A stretch of 64,000 nucleotides of DNA. Origin: Eudorina sp. 2006-703-Eu-15. Taxonomy: Eukaryota > Chlorophyta > Chlorophyceae > Chlamydomonadales > Volvocaceae. The notes below the pieces were generated by a model, which had not been told where the DNA came from, did not search any database, and saw only the letters and a program-made list of their open reading frames with translations. The DNA is taken from positions 434,001 to 498,000 of the forward strand of contig BDSI01000076.1 of assembly GCA_003117195.1 (NCBI GenBank), in the 5' to 3' direction. Below are positions 26,601 to 38,400 of the stretch, piece by piece. Positions within the stretch are counted from its first letter, which is position 1; every line of letters starts with the position of its first letter. A program made the translations under genes and the position numbers.

Positions 26601-29600
26601 TCGTCCGCGATCTCCTCCTCCCGTACTTGGATGTACGGCTCCGCCTTGCTGCCGGCCCCGCTGGCAGCACCGCCACGATGCCGACCGCCGGCATTCCTGC
26701 GACACCCGGGTTCCGTCCGAAGGGGCAATGTGTACAATTATTATAGCGCTGCGTGGTTGACCATACCTGTCTCCTTTCAGTCCCGAGTTGGCACAACGTA
26801 AAGCATCGGTGCGTCTGACACACATCGTGAAGTGGTCAGGTCAGGTGACACTACCGCAGTTAGGCGGTTTAAGGTCCTGGGTTCGAGTCCTAGGGTTACC
26901 TCCGACATTGTTCGGGAGCATGAGATTATGGCTAGCTGCTGAGATGTGGAATTGAGATCACAGTTGATGGATTGAGATTCGCACGCTAGATTGGTGGCGA
27001 TTGCTGAACCCTCTGTCTCTACAGACGTGCGGGTGAATGGACGAGGTGGGATCCTTAGTTGGCAGGATCAACCGCCTTGGACCCTCGGTTCGTATGGCGT
27101 AGGTTCGGTGTGATGATGGTTGAAGGTGTCCTATAGCATCATATAAAAACCGCGACATAAACCCCTGGACAGGGCCCGGAAGCCTATCCACACTGTAACG
27201 GTACTACATCGTGAAGTGCAACCCGGTGCCGCCCACGAATGTGGGGGCCCAGCCCCCCAAAAAGCGAACCACCACCTCCACCCGCACGCACCTGCCGCCG
27301 CCGTTCATGTGGTCCGCGTACTCCTCCGCCTGCATCAGCACCGGGACAGCAACCCGGTTGCGGTGGCGGCGTCAGACTTGTTGTGCAGCAGCAATGGCAG
27401 GCAGCGTGGCATTTGTATTCTTAGCAAGCGAAACGACGGAACGTACCGAATCCTTAATTGATGTAATGTGATTTGAAGAGCCCATGCACATAGGAGGGAC
27501 CCATGCATGGTCCTCTGGATCGGGGCCCGTCCAGCAGGGGGAGCGAGCTCACGCAAAAGGGTCCGCGTGGGAGCGTACGGCCGGCCTCCGCCAGCAGCCA
27601 TGCCCTAGAAGCCTCTGTCTGACCTTACAATCCGCCCAATGCTCAGTCGAGAACTTGCGCGCCAACCTCATGTTCTCGCTTTGGGATATCGCTTTCGGCC
27701 AGAACGAATCAGGTTACCGCCACCTAAGTGATACAGTGAACTTCAGGCCTCCGCTCCCAGCCACATACCATGAGACGGCACGCCAGCTCAAAGTCCTCGT
27801 CGACTCCCTTACCACCACCGCTCCCGCCGGCAGCGACTGTTTCCATGACTGTGCCGCCGCCGCCGCCGTCCGTGGCGATGCGGATGCCGCCGCCGCCGCC
27901 TCCCATCAGCATAGCGAGCGACTCCTTCGATAAGGGCATGTGGTCCTCAGTTTCCTGGAGGGGGCGCGCATATGGGAATGAAGGGGCCAGGACAGGGTCA
28001 GGAGTTGAGGGGAGGATTCAAAGATATTGGGTCTGGATATCCTATCGGATCCTATCCCCAAGAGGAGATTCCCCTGAATTGCCCCTCTGAAGTGTACGCG
28101 ATTAATCTCGGCTAGTGCAGCGCAGCGCCGGTTCCGCGGCGCTGCCGAACGAGTGGACACCAGGGACGTCCGCGGATTCGATACATCGTGTGTTCGAGCA
28201 CAGAACGCTTCCGTCGACTTACCAACGCCGCCAGAAGGCCTTTAGCAAACGGCCCACTGTCGTACGTATATGCAGGCGCTGCAGCTGCCCCCTTGCCCTT
28301 GTCAGCCGCCGCTGCGCCTTTGCCTTTGTCGACCGCTGTAGCGGCACCGGCGGCGCCTTGCGGTCGTGAGGCAGCAGTCATGGCCTGCATGACAGAAGAC
28401 CGATCAATTAGGCATTATTTGTATTTTGAAGTCATGAAGGCAACGGCATCGGCAACACAACAGGTTGGGGCAACACTGAGCCGTACAGATCAGAAACACC
28501 GGGCGAAGTTATCCACTGGTCCACAGGAACCTGATTGGTTGAATTCAGTGATACGCATCCCCTTGCGCCATATCCACTCCCGCCGTTGTCCCATGTCTAG
28601 ATCCCTTTCTCGCACCGCAAGCTGCTCCAAGACGAACCGTCCGTTGAGCTTGAGCGCGAAACGGGCCCCGCCGTACTGCTTCGAGACCTGTGGGACACCG
28701 ATGTCGCCACGCGTCACGGGCAGGGAGGGTGGTGTTAGCGCGATGCACACCATCGAGACGGCCGCCATGCTGGCTGCAAGACCCGTAGAAGTCCATACCG
28801 GACTGGAGTCTAGCTGGGCGCATTATTATTACTACTATAATTACTGTTATAATCGCCACTATGATATGTATTGTTATTAATGATTATTATGCCTGCAGTT
28901 CGACACACCAAAGAGGAACTTCTTCAGGACAGCAAGACGTAAGGACCTAGCTCTACCGTACCTTGGTCCTCGCGACCCGGCAGCAAACGTCCTCGAAGGA
29001 CGCATCGGGACGCCCACCCGCCGCCGCGGGGCACAGGGCCTTATGTACGGCGCCCGCCAGCTCAATCTGCGCCAGCAGCGGCTCGAGCAGCTTGCGGTAC
29101 GCCGCTGTGGGCTTGCCGCACTCGTACTGCGCCAGCTCCGTTACCAGCACCACCTGGAGCGGGATATGTACCGGGGATTCGGGAGGGCGACCAGACGGCC
29201 GAACGTCCTTGACACTGCGATTTTGCGGTTTTACAGACGCCTGGAACCTGGAAGGCGACGCAAAGGATGGCGCCGCCGCCGGTGACCCATATGGGTACTG
29301 CACGTCACAGCCGGATTTCGCCTGCATGAATCTCCCCGGTAAGAGCATGCACACGCCGACGGATTGCTGCACGACCTTTCGCGCGGAGGTGAACTAGATT
29401 GCCTTCCGCCCTTGCGTACACAGGCATGCGCGATGGAACGCACCTGCGGGTCAGCCTCCGGCGAGTACTTGATGCGCCAGTCCCGCACCGGCCCCACACT
29501 CATGGCGCGGCAGCGACCGCACGCTGGCTGCTGCTGGCCCGAGGCCCCTGCGCCCTTGCCCTTGGCCTTGCCCTTGGCTGCCGGCCGCGGCCCCACCGCC

Positions 29601-31193
29601 TCGACAAGGCCTGCGACGACCCGAGGCAAAACAGTGAACGTCTTGTCCCCTATGCAACCGAACGGGATGCCAAGCATGCCGCACGTGGCGCTGGCAATAT
29701 GACACATGAAGGCGCATAACAAGTCATGACCGCCATCTCCCCATTACCAGCAGCAGCAGCAGCAGCACCACCACCACAGCCACAGACCCCGACGCACCGC
29801 TGATGAACAGCCCTCCCTGGACGCTGCTCAGCCGGTCCAGCGGTTCCGGTCGTCCCTCGCTGTCAACCAGCGTGAAGTCCAGGAGGCTGCCGTTGCGAAC
29901 GGTGACCCGCGGGTCGGCGGCGGGAAGGGCTGGTTATCTTAACGCACACAAAGCAACACCACTCACGGTCGCAACAGGTGCGGGGCCACCGCGTGAGACT
30001 GTGAACGAAAGCGACGCACTCGAAACGGCAGCATAGCGAAGGGCGAGGAGAGGTCCACAACATCAATCTGTGCCACTGGGTCATCCGATGTGCCTAGAGT
30101 TTGGCGGACTGGCTGCGCACCTTCTCAGCATGGTTGCTTTGGTACTGCCGCCGCGGACAAGGCCTCCGGTGTCTCCGGGCGGCGCCGTCAGACGAAGCGC
30201 CTTTTCCTCAGTGGACGCTTCGACCATCTCCCTCACCTTGACGGTCTGCACGCCGACAGGGCCAAGCATGTCCACGGCCAGTTTGGTGCGTATCCAGGTG
30301 CGCTTTTCTTTGGCAAGGGGCGAGAAATTTTCGCGACCAAGCGATGCCACATGGTAGCGTGCCTGACGGACTGACGGACTGCCCGCGAAGTCTATTTCGC
30401 TGCGATTGCACAGCTGAAAATTTGCTCGTTTGGGGAGAACATCGCTTGGTCGCTGTGTTCAATAAGCTCAAGACCATGCGAGGCCGTCGGTCCGGTCCCG
30501 TCTGAACAGCTGGGTGCGCACCTCGACATCCTCCATTTCCTCGTCGCCGTCTGACGGCGCCCCGTCCGCGTCGCCCGCCTCCTTATAGCTCTTGACACGC
30601 TGAGCCGCCCGCCGAGACGTCCCACCGCCACGACAGCGCGGGGCATCGCCACCACCATCAAGATCGTTGCCCGCGTCATCAGCGGCGGCTTTAGCTGGCG
30701 GGTCTTCGTCCCCCGGCCCCGTTTTGGCACCAGCGCGCTTCTTGCCCTTCCGCTCCTTACCGAAGGGTCCCGCTGAGGCAGGTTGCCCTTTGCCTGCCGC
30801 GTCTACTTCTGACGCTGGGGCCTCCCCCGCGGCGCGCTTCTTGTCCTGCTTGCCAGCAGCTGCTGCTGGCGCGGCGGATGGGGCAGTGGCCTCGTTCTTC
30901 AAGTTTGCTTTTTCAGCGCCCGCTGATTCTGGCGCTGCGTCCTTTGAGATGCCCTTCAGCCTTTTGCCCTTCGGCGCCGTGTCTGTATCTGGTGCAGCCG
31001 TCGTCGATACCTTGCCCTTGCTGGTGTTAGTTACGTGCTTGGCGCCATCACCCGTGACTTGATCGCGGGGCGCAGCGCTGTCCGCCGCAACTTTGGTTGT
31101 CGCGTCCGCAGCCTCATCATTGTCCGCCGCGCGACGTTTGGTACCTGCGGTGCAAGTTGCACCCCGGTTCAACCAACCGCCTCGCATTGACAT
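14682..31193 (-). CDS. MET1: Maintenance-type DNA (cytosine-5) methyltransferase, DNMT1/MET1 family, about 37 exons
   Basis: Copies CpG methylation onto newly replicated DNA in the nucleus. Model of 2,152 aa. Exons: 31193-30522, 30362-30237, 30093-29967 (first three tentative), 29929-29798, 29610-29444, 29153-28962, 28687-28616, 28384-28223, 27954-27769, 27329-27292, 26696-26534, 26288-26199, 26015-25862, 25587-25377, 25049-24875, 24486-24256, 24102-24040, 23699-23517, 23374-23006, 22689-22423, 22257-22111, 21950-21876, 21556-21095, 20714-20619, 20361-20160, 19870-19572, 19242-19126, 18645-18439, 18226-18089, 17845-17535, 17281-17156, 16814-16730, 16532-16459, 16252-16129, 15622-15569, 15193-15128, 14777-14682. 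All are in phase. Order: Lys/Ala-rich N-terminus; replication-foci domain 1 ([32 protein letters not shown]); domain 2 ([44 protein letters not shown]); BAH1; BAH2 ([11 protein letters not shown]); catalytic motifs [24 protein letters not shown] (Cys about 1774), [26 protein letters not shown] and [10 protein letters not shown]. Two replication-foci domains and no CXXC finger match plant-type MET1. The first in-frame ATG is 31193; an upstream exon is possible. Confidence 0.93.
26822..26834 (+). repeat. Left target-site duplication of the SINE
   Basis: ACATCGTGAAGTG, identical to 27206-27218 on the other side of the 371-bp insert. Direct repeats of this length are the usual result of target-primed retroposition. 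Confidence 0.8.
26835..27205 (+). mobile_element. tRNA-headed SINE with 13-bp target-site duplication, in a methyltransferase intron
   Basis: A 371-bp insert is flanked by perfect 13-bp direct repeats, ACATCGTGAAGTG, at 26822-26834 and 27206-27218. Near its left end is an exact pol III B box (GGTTCGAGTCC, about 26880-26890) inside a T-arm-like hairpin, preceded by an A-box-like AGTTAGG (about 26857-26863). The spacing is too short for a whole tRNA, so the head is tRNA-related rather than a functional tRNA gene. The last ~80 bp recur in an intron of the oxidase gene at about 52406-52489. It lies antisense to the host gene, between the exons at 27329-27292 and 26696-26534. Confidence 0.8.
27206..27218 (+). 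repeat. Right target-site duplication of the SINE
   Basis: ACATCGTGAAGTG, the second copy of the 13-bp flanking direct repeat. Confidence 0.8.
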
Positions 31194-32427
31194 ACGGTGA
31201 AACAATTGCCCCCGACATGATGGAGACAGATGCCAAGATCAGTACTTCATACCTTTCTCGGTCTTCGCGGGGCAGGTCGCTTCGGCGTTTACATTTGGCA
31301 AGTCCTTTGATTTGGTCGATGCGCGCGAACCTGAGGTAAAGCCGCATAAGACAAAGCCACGAAATTCATACTTATGCATATCTCTTCTGCGCAGCAACCA
31401 ACGCCCTCCTGTTCTTGTCTGTCATGAAAAACCTCAGTTTTCAACGTGTGACGATCAAAACCCAGCTTCCCTTCAATGCTATCAAGTCAAATTTTGTAGC
31501 GGATGGAACTGGTTGACAGGCAATGCAGACATGCTGGCGCAAGCGCGCCCAGGCAGCCAGGCTCAACTTGCATCCCAACGTTATTGCGCACCTTTTGCCC
31601 CAGTTGCCCGCATTTTATTCTCTGCTACAAGTGGTCGCACGCTAGCTAAAGCATGAGAGAATGAAAGAGACACAATGAGCAAGCTAATGCCTTCTGATCA
31701 CAGGCTCATCTAATATTAAAAAACTCGATCGCAAGTTTAGTCGGCTGCGCTCACACTTGAATCAATAAGAAAATCAACATTCATACAGAAACGGAATGAA
31801 GTAACGAACAGTTTAAAATTTCACTTGCCGTACGCAAGTCTTTCCATCGAATGCAGCTGATGGCAGGCATTGTCACATTTTGCTGCAACATAATTACGTA
31901 TGGAAAGGCTGTGGTGAAAGCCAGAGCTCATCCATTTTTTGTCTTACGCATACGATAACCACCTTTTCGGAGCATCCCGCATGCGAGAAGCTGCCTGGCG
32001 AACAATTGCCTGCACCTTCCCTAAGGCGTGCTGTCCCGCATGAACGCTCTATTAATATCTGTTTTTGGTCTGGGTCGGTATTTTACGTGTGCTACACGCT
32101 CCCAGAGCGTCCTCTAATGCTTGGATGCCTCACAAAACAAAATAAGTCAGAGTCGTCTGCCTTCGTATGCCTATACGCAAGACGTCGACAACAGGCACTC
32201 CCTGAGCCAGCTATTATGTCCGTTTCACATGGCTAAGCATCCATGCCTCGGTGTTGAAACCACGTGCTCGGCGAGGCACAACATCGCTGCGCACAGGTCA
32301 AGGTCGCGCGGGGGGAACCTGTCTCCTGAAGAATACTCAAATTCGCTGTCCAGCCGGGACGTACGACGCCAACCGCACCTCCCTGGGCCCCCCTCCTCTG
32401 ACCTCGTACGGCACGCCTCGTGATTCG
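31194..32427. promoter_or_regulatory. Shared 5' region between divergent methyltransferase and F-box genes
   Basis: About 1.2 kb lies between the minus-strand start at 31193 and the plus-strand start at 32428. It is lower in GC than the exons, contains no convincing coding exon, and must hold the 5' UTRs and promoters of both genes. A 77-codon minus-strand ORF at 31347-31117 has a good donor (GTATGAAG near 31253), but its phase does not fit the next methyltransferase exon, so I did not use it. No clear TATA box was found. Confidence 0.5.
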
Positions 32428-35400
32428 ATGACATCTTCCAGGGCCTGCAGCTGCGATCACCCCATCGCCACCCCTGCCCACGATGCGGAGATCTCCCCCG
32501 CCCCCGCCTCATCCCCATCCACACCCAAGTCAGCGTCTTCCCTGCCTTCCAGCGTCCCCACCACCGCCGCAGCCATCCCCGCCTTCAACGACCCCACCAC
32601 GGCCTCACCCCCGTCCGTCGCCCTGGACGGCGCTCAAACCTCCGAAACCATCACCACCACTACCACCACCACCACCACCACTCTCTCAACCGCCGCGTGT
32701 ACGACACCTGAGGCCCCCGCACCCGTCCATCTGGACCTGACCGACGTGCCGCCGGACCTGCTGCCCCTCCTCTTCACCCGCCTGTCCCCGGGTCACCGCC
32801 TGGACCTCCGCGCCGTGAGCCGCAGCTGGGCGGAGTGGGTGGACCGCACCCTGGCGACCAACACGCACCTCAATCTGGTCCTGGACGAGCCCGAGCTGCA
32901 GCGGGCCGTGAGGAAGCTACAGCGGCAGCGACAGCAGCAATCGAGTGGCGCTGGGGATGGCGGTACGGACCGCGGCCTCCTCTCCGCCAAGTTCTCCTCA
33001 GCGGGAAGTGTACGGCTCTGGGTTGGCTGCCGTCCGTCGGCGGCGCTGGCGGGACGCAACGGCGGCGGAGCCGCCGCCGCTGCCGCGGCGGCGGCCGCCG
33101 CCACCGCAGGCGGCGGAGCCGCCATCGGCCGCAGAGTCCCGCTGTACGACGTCGCTGCGCACGCCTTGTCGGCAGTCTCCGCCTCCGTCGCGTCGTCAGT
33201 GCGACAAGTCCAGGACCAGTTGGGTGACTTGTCGGAGCAGATGCTGGAGTTGTGCATCCGGGCCATCTGCGTCCCCCGTCGGCACCCGCCGTGGCGGCTG
33301 CCGCCGCGCCGTCGGTCGCAGCCAGGCCAGGCGGCCCCGCAGTTCCGCTGGCACGCGCACAAGTCCATCGACCCAGCCGCCACGGGCACGTTCTTCCGCC
33401 GGTGAGCGTCCGTCACTCAACCCAGTGCCCACCCACCAATCCACCCGTACTGTACGATAAAGTCTGGTATGCACGTGACCCGCATGCTACAAAAGACATG
33501 GCTGGCCCTACGGGTATGGCTGCCCTCCGCCCGCCGCCCTCCACCCTCCGCAGGTATGCCCCGGACCCTCCCGACCCCGGTCTGCAGCCCCTGGCCAAGT
33601 GCCTGCCGCTGCTGGGGCCCTCCCTGCACCTCACCCGACTCAGCATCGTCACCGCCAATGACGTCACGTCCGAGGTGCGCTGCCATGGGGCGGAACTGAG
33701 GCAGTACCGTCTGCCGGGGCAGTACCGGGAGCAGTACCGGTACAGTACCGGGGAAGTACGGAGAGCTGCACCGGGGCAAACCGAGGCTGTACCGAGCATT
33801 ACTGGGGTAAAGGCGGCCCGCTGCAGTGGGCCCGTATTAGCTGTTGAAATGCCCCCATGATTAACATCAGCACCCCCTGTCACCCCTGGATGGCATGACG
33901 ACGACGACCTGCTCACCAGCGGCCCGCCCTCGACACACTTGGCGGTCCCTCTCAGCTGGACAGCAGCACGCGCTGCTCCTCTGTCCGCTGACCCGCGTTT
34001 GTACGCGTCAGCGGCTCCATTTTTCAAACCCATCGCCGGCTTCATTTCATCTAAATCTGTCAGCTTCTTCATGTTTTCAACCCGAACCTCAATTCACCCC
34101 GGCGCGCCATAACTCAGTCCAGCGCACCCCAGCCTTATCCCAAGCCCACCCCAACCTCATTTTGCAGCCCACCCTACCCCTGAGGCCCTCACCCACCCCT
34201 GCTTATGGTGCGGTTTTCCCGCTCCTTGTAGGACCTTCGGTTAGTCCGGCAGTCCTTTCCGCGTCTCCGGGCGCTTGGCCTCCACTCGCACCGTGGTCCC
34301 ACCCTGGACTTCCGACCCGCGGTTCTGAGGTCGCTGGACGCCCTGCAGCCCACAGCAGCAGCGGCTGCGGCTGCAGCAGCAGCGCCGCCGCCGCCGCCGC
34401 AGCCGCCGCCGCCGCTGCTGCCAGTCGAACCCCGGCACGACCAGCTGCAGCAGCCAGAGCTACAGCCCACGCAACAGCCAGAGCTGCAGCCGCAGTTGGG
34501 GGAGCTGGACACGCTGGTGCTCAGCGGCGTCCTGTGCGAATGGCCCTCAGCGGGGGAGGAGGGGCTCCAGGGGCTCCAGGGGCTGCGGGCGCTCGTATTG
34601 AACCATACACAGTGCCGCATGCACCAGGTGCTGCCGCAGATCCAGGTGAGGGGGCAAGCTGGCATCAGGGGCCAGGGCGGCGGGTCTGTACGACATATGT
34701 GGAGGCGTGTTGTACGACTCTGGGCTGTGCTTTTCTTGTGGTCTTGGTTGACACTGGCCGGGCGTGTGGGATGCGCAGCGAGTGGGATGTATGGCTAGAC
34801 GTGCCGTGCCCGTCAGTTTGCCCTCCGTTTGGTATCTCTGCAAGCTTCCATTCTGTTGTCCAGGTAGAGCAAAGCCCTCGCTGGTACCCTTCCCAAGTTC
34901 CCATGCCCCCGGCCGCCGCGCTTTTTCCCCTGTTTGCACGCCCGCTTTTTCCCCCTGGGCTGCACGCCCCACACACACCACGTCCTGACACCCCAGGCCC
35001 TGGGGCAGCTCACGCGACTGGAGCTCCGAGGTCTGTCCTACCACCCGCCCCTGGACCCCTGGGACCCGTCCCTGCTGGCCACCAAAAGGGAGTTCATGGA
35101 GCAGCGCGCAGCGGAGCGTGCGACCAGCACCGCGGAAACAGCGGCGGAGGGGGCGACGGTGGCCGAACGCCATTTCGTCGACGGCCGCCGCGCGCCTGGG
35201 AGCAGCAGCAGCAGCACCGGGGCGGGTCGCTGCCGCCCCGCAGTTTCGGAGCCCCGCTCTGATGGCAGCGAGGACGAGGACGCATGGGAGGAGCACCGCC
35301 GGCAGGGTGCGCTGCGGCCGGATCTGCCCCCGCCATTCATGGCCCCCAAGCCACAGCCTCGGGACTGGGAGGTGACGCGCCGGGCCCTCCGACCCGACTG

Positions 35401-38400
35401 GTGCGCCACCATGCGGGCGCTCGGACGTGCGGTGCGGGGGAAGGCCGACCTGCGGGTGCTGGTCTGCGACGTGGAGTGCCCTCCGGCGCCGCTCCCGCCC
35501 GAATCGACACCGTGTGGCCTGCAGCAGGGCCAGGGCCTGCACCCGGCGTTGGATGGGGCTCACCGGCCCGGCAGACGTACGTCCTTGGCAGAGGTTGCGG
35601 GGAGGGTTTCGCGAACAGGGGAAGTTGTTAGTACGGTATCGTACGGGCGGAGCGCATTCAAGGGCCGTGGTGGCGGCGGCGGCGACGAGGGGTGCGGACC
35701 GGAGACCTGAGGGGGACGGGGGTAAAGCGGGCTAGTGGTCATTGTTGTGTACGGAGGTGTGCTGCAAAAGCGAGGCACAGCCTCAGCACGGCGCCTGCGC
35801 GCTCCTATTTGGTCTTCCGTTCATACCCTTCATACCCTAACGTCCCTGACGTCTCTTTGCCTGTGTGCAGGCGGCTGGTCCCTGCTGCTGGCGGGCATCT
35901 ACAGGCTCCGAAACCTTCAGGAGCTGAGACTGCCGCACATGGTCCTGAACACGGCCGCGCAGGTGGCGATGCTGGCGGCATCGCTGCCCGGCCTGACATG
36001 CCTGGAGCTGGCGGCGCTGTCGCCGCCGCCGCCGCCGCCGCCGACGGCGGCGGCGGCGGACCTGCCGCACGACAAGGCGGTGGAGCGCCGCCGTACAAGC
36101 GCTGCGGTCGTGCGGGCGCTGTGGCGGCGGTACTGCCCGGCGGACGACAGCGGCGAGGCTGCCGTTTCCGCCGGAGGGGCCGCCGATGAGGCTGACAGCG
36201 CCGGCGGCATCTCTGAAGTACCGGTGAGGGTTGTTGTCAACCGTTGCCGCCACTGCCGTCGGTGTGAAGCCCCTGAGGCAGCCGCCGCGATGGACGTACT
36301 ACGGAATGAGGAGCTCCAGCAGGAGCTGCGCAGAAGCCATGAGCCGGATTTGGATTTGGATCACGCTATAGACCTGGTGGAGGCGCTGGATCCAGATGCG
36401 GAGGGGCAGCGGGAAGCGGGTGCCGAGGCGGGGCTCGCCTGCTTCGCCCAGCTGCGTGAGCTGGTGCTGCATCGCGGCAGTGTACGGCAGCTGTCGTACT
36501 GGCTGCCGCTGCCGCCACGTCTTGAGCAGCTGACAACGCAGGTGCAGCACCATGAGGGCGCGTGGGTGCGCACGTCGTCGACGTCGGTGAGGCCGGGGAA
36601 CAAGGAGAGCGGGTGTCGGGCATTGGGGAATGAAAACAACTGTACGGCAGGGGTATGTACGGATGCCGTGTGTGCGCGGGCGCGCCTGACGTGTTGGCCC
36701 TTTACGGCGGTACCTCAGAAGATTCCAAGCGGACGCGAGTATCATTAATGATGTTGCAGAGAACCTCCACCCCTAGATTAGGACATCTGTGTGTTGTAAA
36801 TATTTCCGGCTATGATTGGCCAAGCTGACGCTGACAGTCAACAACGACATGATCAGGGTACGGCGGCACTGTGTGGTGTGGTCGGCTGCTGTGTGGCGCT
36901 TCCACGGGCTGCTCGCCCCGGCGCAGTACGGCACCGAAACACTTTCCTCCTGTCGTTGTCCCACCCACACCCGCCTCCCCCCTTCCACCTGCTCCCCCCC
37001 CATTCCCCTTGTCCAACTCGCGCTGCAGATGGATGCCGACGACCTGAGACTGCTGCACTCCCGCGTGCTGCCCGCGCTCGCACGGGTCCCCTCCCTGGAG
37101 CTGTCCCTCGGCCGCACCGCCGCCGCCGCGTGCCGCCGCTCCCTGCCCCGGGCCACCACCACCACAGCCTCCGGACCCCGCGCCGCCGCTGCTGCAGCCG
37201 CCAACCCGCCGTCCGCCGCGGCCGTTGGCAGCGGCGCCACTGACGCAGCCGCGGCCACGACTGCCGCCGCCGGCACCGTGGCCGCGGGCTGCGTCCGTCC
37301 CCCGACCTGTCCGCCGCGGGTGGAGAGCGGCGAGGCCCTCGTGATGGCGATGTTGGGTGTTTGGTTGCCTGGCAGCCTGACCTCCCTGGACCTCACGGCC
37401 GTCCTGACGCCGGGGGTGCTGAAGGACGAGTTGGAGGCCTTGGCGCTGCTGAGGTCGGTGGGCAGATGTGGGGAAGCGAGGCTCCTTTTGTGGTTTCGCT
37501 CTGTTGATTGGCACGCAAGGGGGAGAGGGCTTTGGGGTTTTGGGGTTTTGGGGTTTGGTAGCCTCGCACATCATTGAATCGCGCGCTCGGGTCTTCCCAA
37601 TGGACGGGTGCAGGATTGCCGCGCTGAAGATGCCGCAGTTACGGCAACTCAGCTGCCATCTGAGGACCGGCACGGGGGGCCCTATGGACCCCGACGTACC
37701 GCCGCCACCGCAGCAGCAGTGCCGTACAGCGTCGACTTCGGCCGCCAACGGCACGGCCGCCGTCGCTGCGGTCGCCGTACAAGGGATCCATGGGCCGGAG
37801 CCCTCTCCTCCTCCTCCGCCACCGCCACCGCCGCAACGGGCTCCGAAGACCGCCGTCGAGTGCCTCAACGCCATGTCACGGCTGCAGGAACTTCGCGTCA
37901 AGGTACGGCAGCGCATCTACCACCGTACACCGTACGGCAACATTTCAGTAGGCATGCATGTGGCCGTACCAATGGCGCCCTGCGTGCGCATCGCAGGTTC
38001 GCGTGCGCCTTGGTCCTTGGGTGCTCGATCGCGCGCGGGGGCACGTAGGGCAGGACGTAGGGTGGCCGGCAGGCACACGGCTGTGAGACGTGAGACTGTG
38101 CCATCACTGCCATTCCAGAGAGCTCACGTGCGGGGCAGTGAAACCGGCAAAGCGAGGGGCCCATGCATCCACAGCCATCCGCTGTGACGTATGCTGCAAT
38201 GAAGCACAGCCGTCGTCCTGGCCTGGCCCGGGCTTTCTGTGCGCGCGCGGCCGCAGGTGTTTGCTTACCCGCCTCCCGGCTCTGCCCACATGCCGCCGCC
38301 GTCGTACGGGAGCCGTCATGTGTCGTACCAATGCGTCCGCGTGCCGCTGGGCTTCGTCCGCGCGCTGGAGGGCCCGGTGCGGGTGGTGGACTGCAGCAGC

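Noticed and set aside
26835..26905. A functional tRNA gene
   Set aside because: There is a good T-arm and B box, but the distance to the A-box-like element is too short, no anticodon arm can be folded, and the segment lies inside a 371-bp insert with target-site duplications.
31117..31347. First coding exon of the methyltransferase
   Set aside because: It ends in phase 2 at a good donor but the next exon needs phase 1 or an internal start; retained only as a possibility.
33895..35262. 455-codon plus-strand ORF
   Set aside because: It is a shifted frame across an intron and two exons of the F-box gene; the true frame carries the Leu-rich units and fits splice phases.
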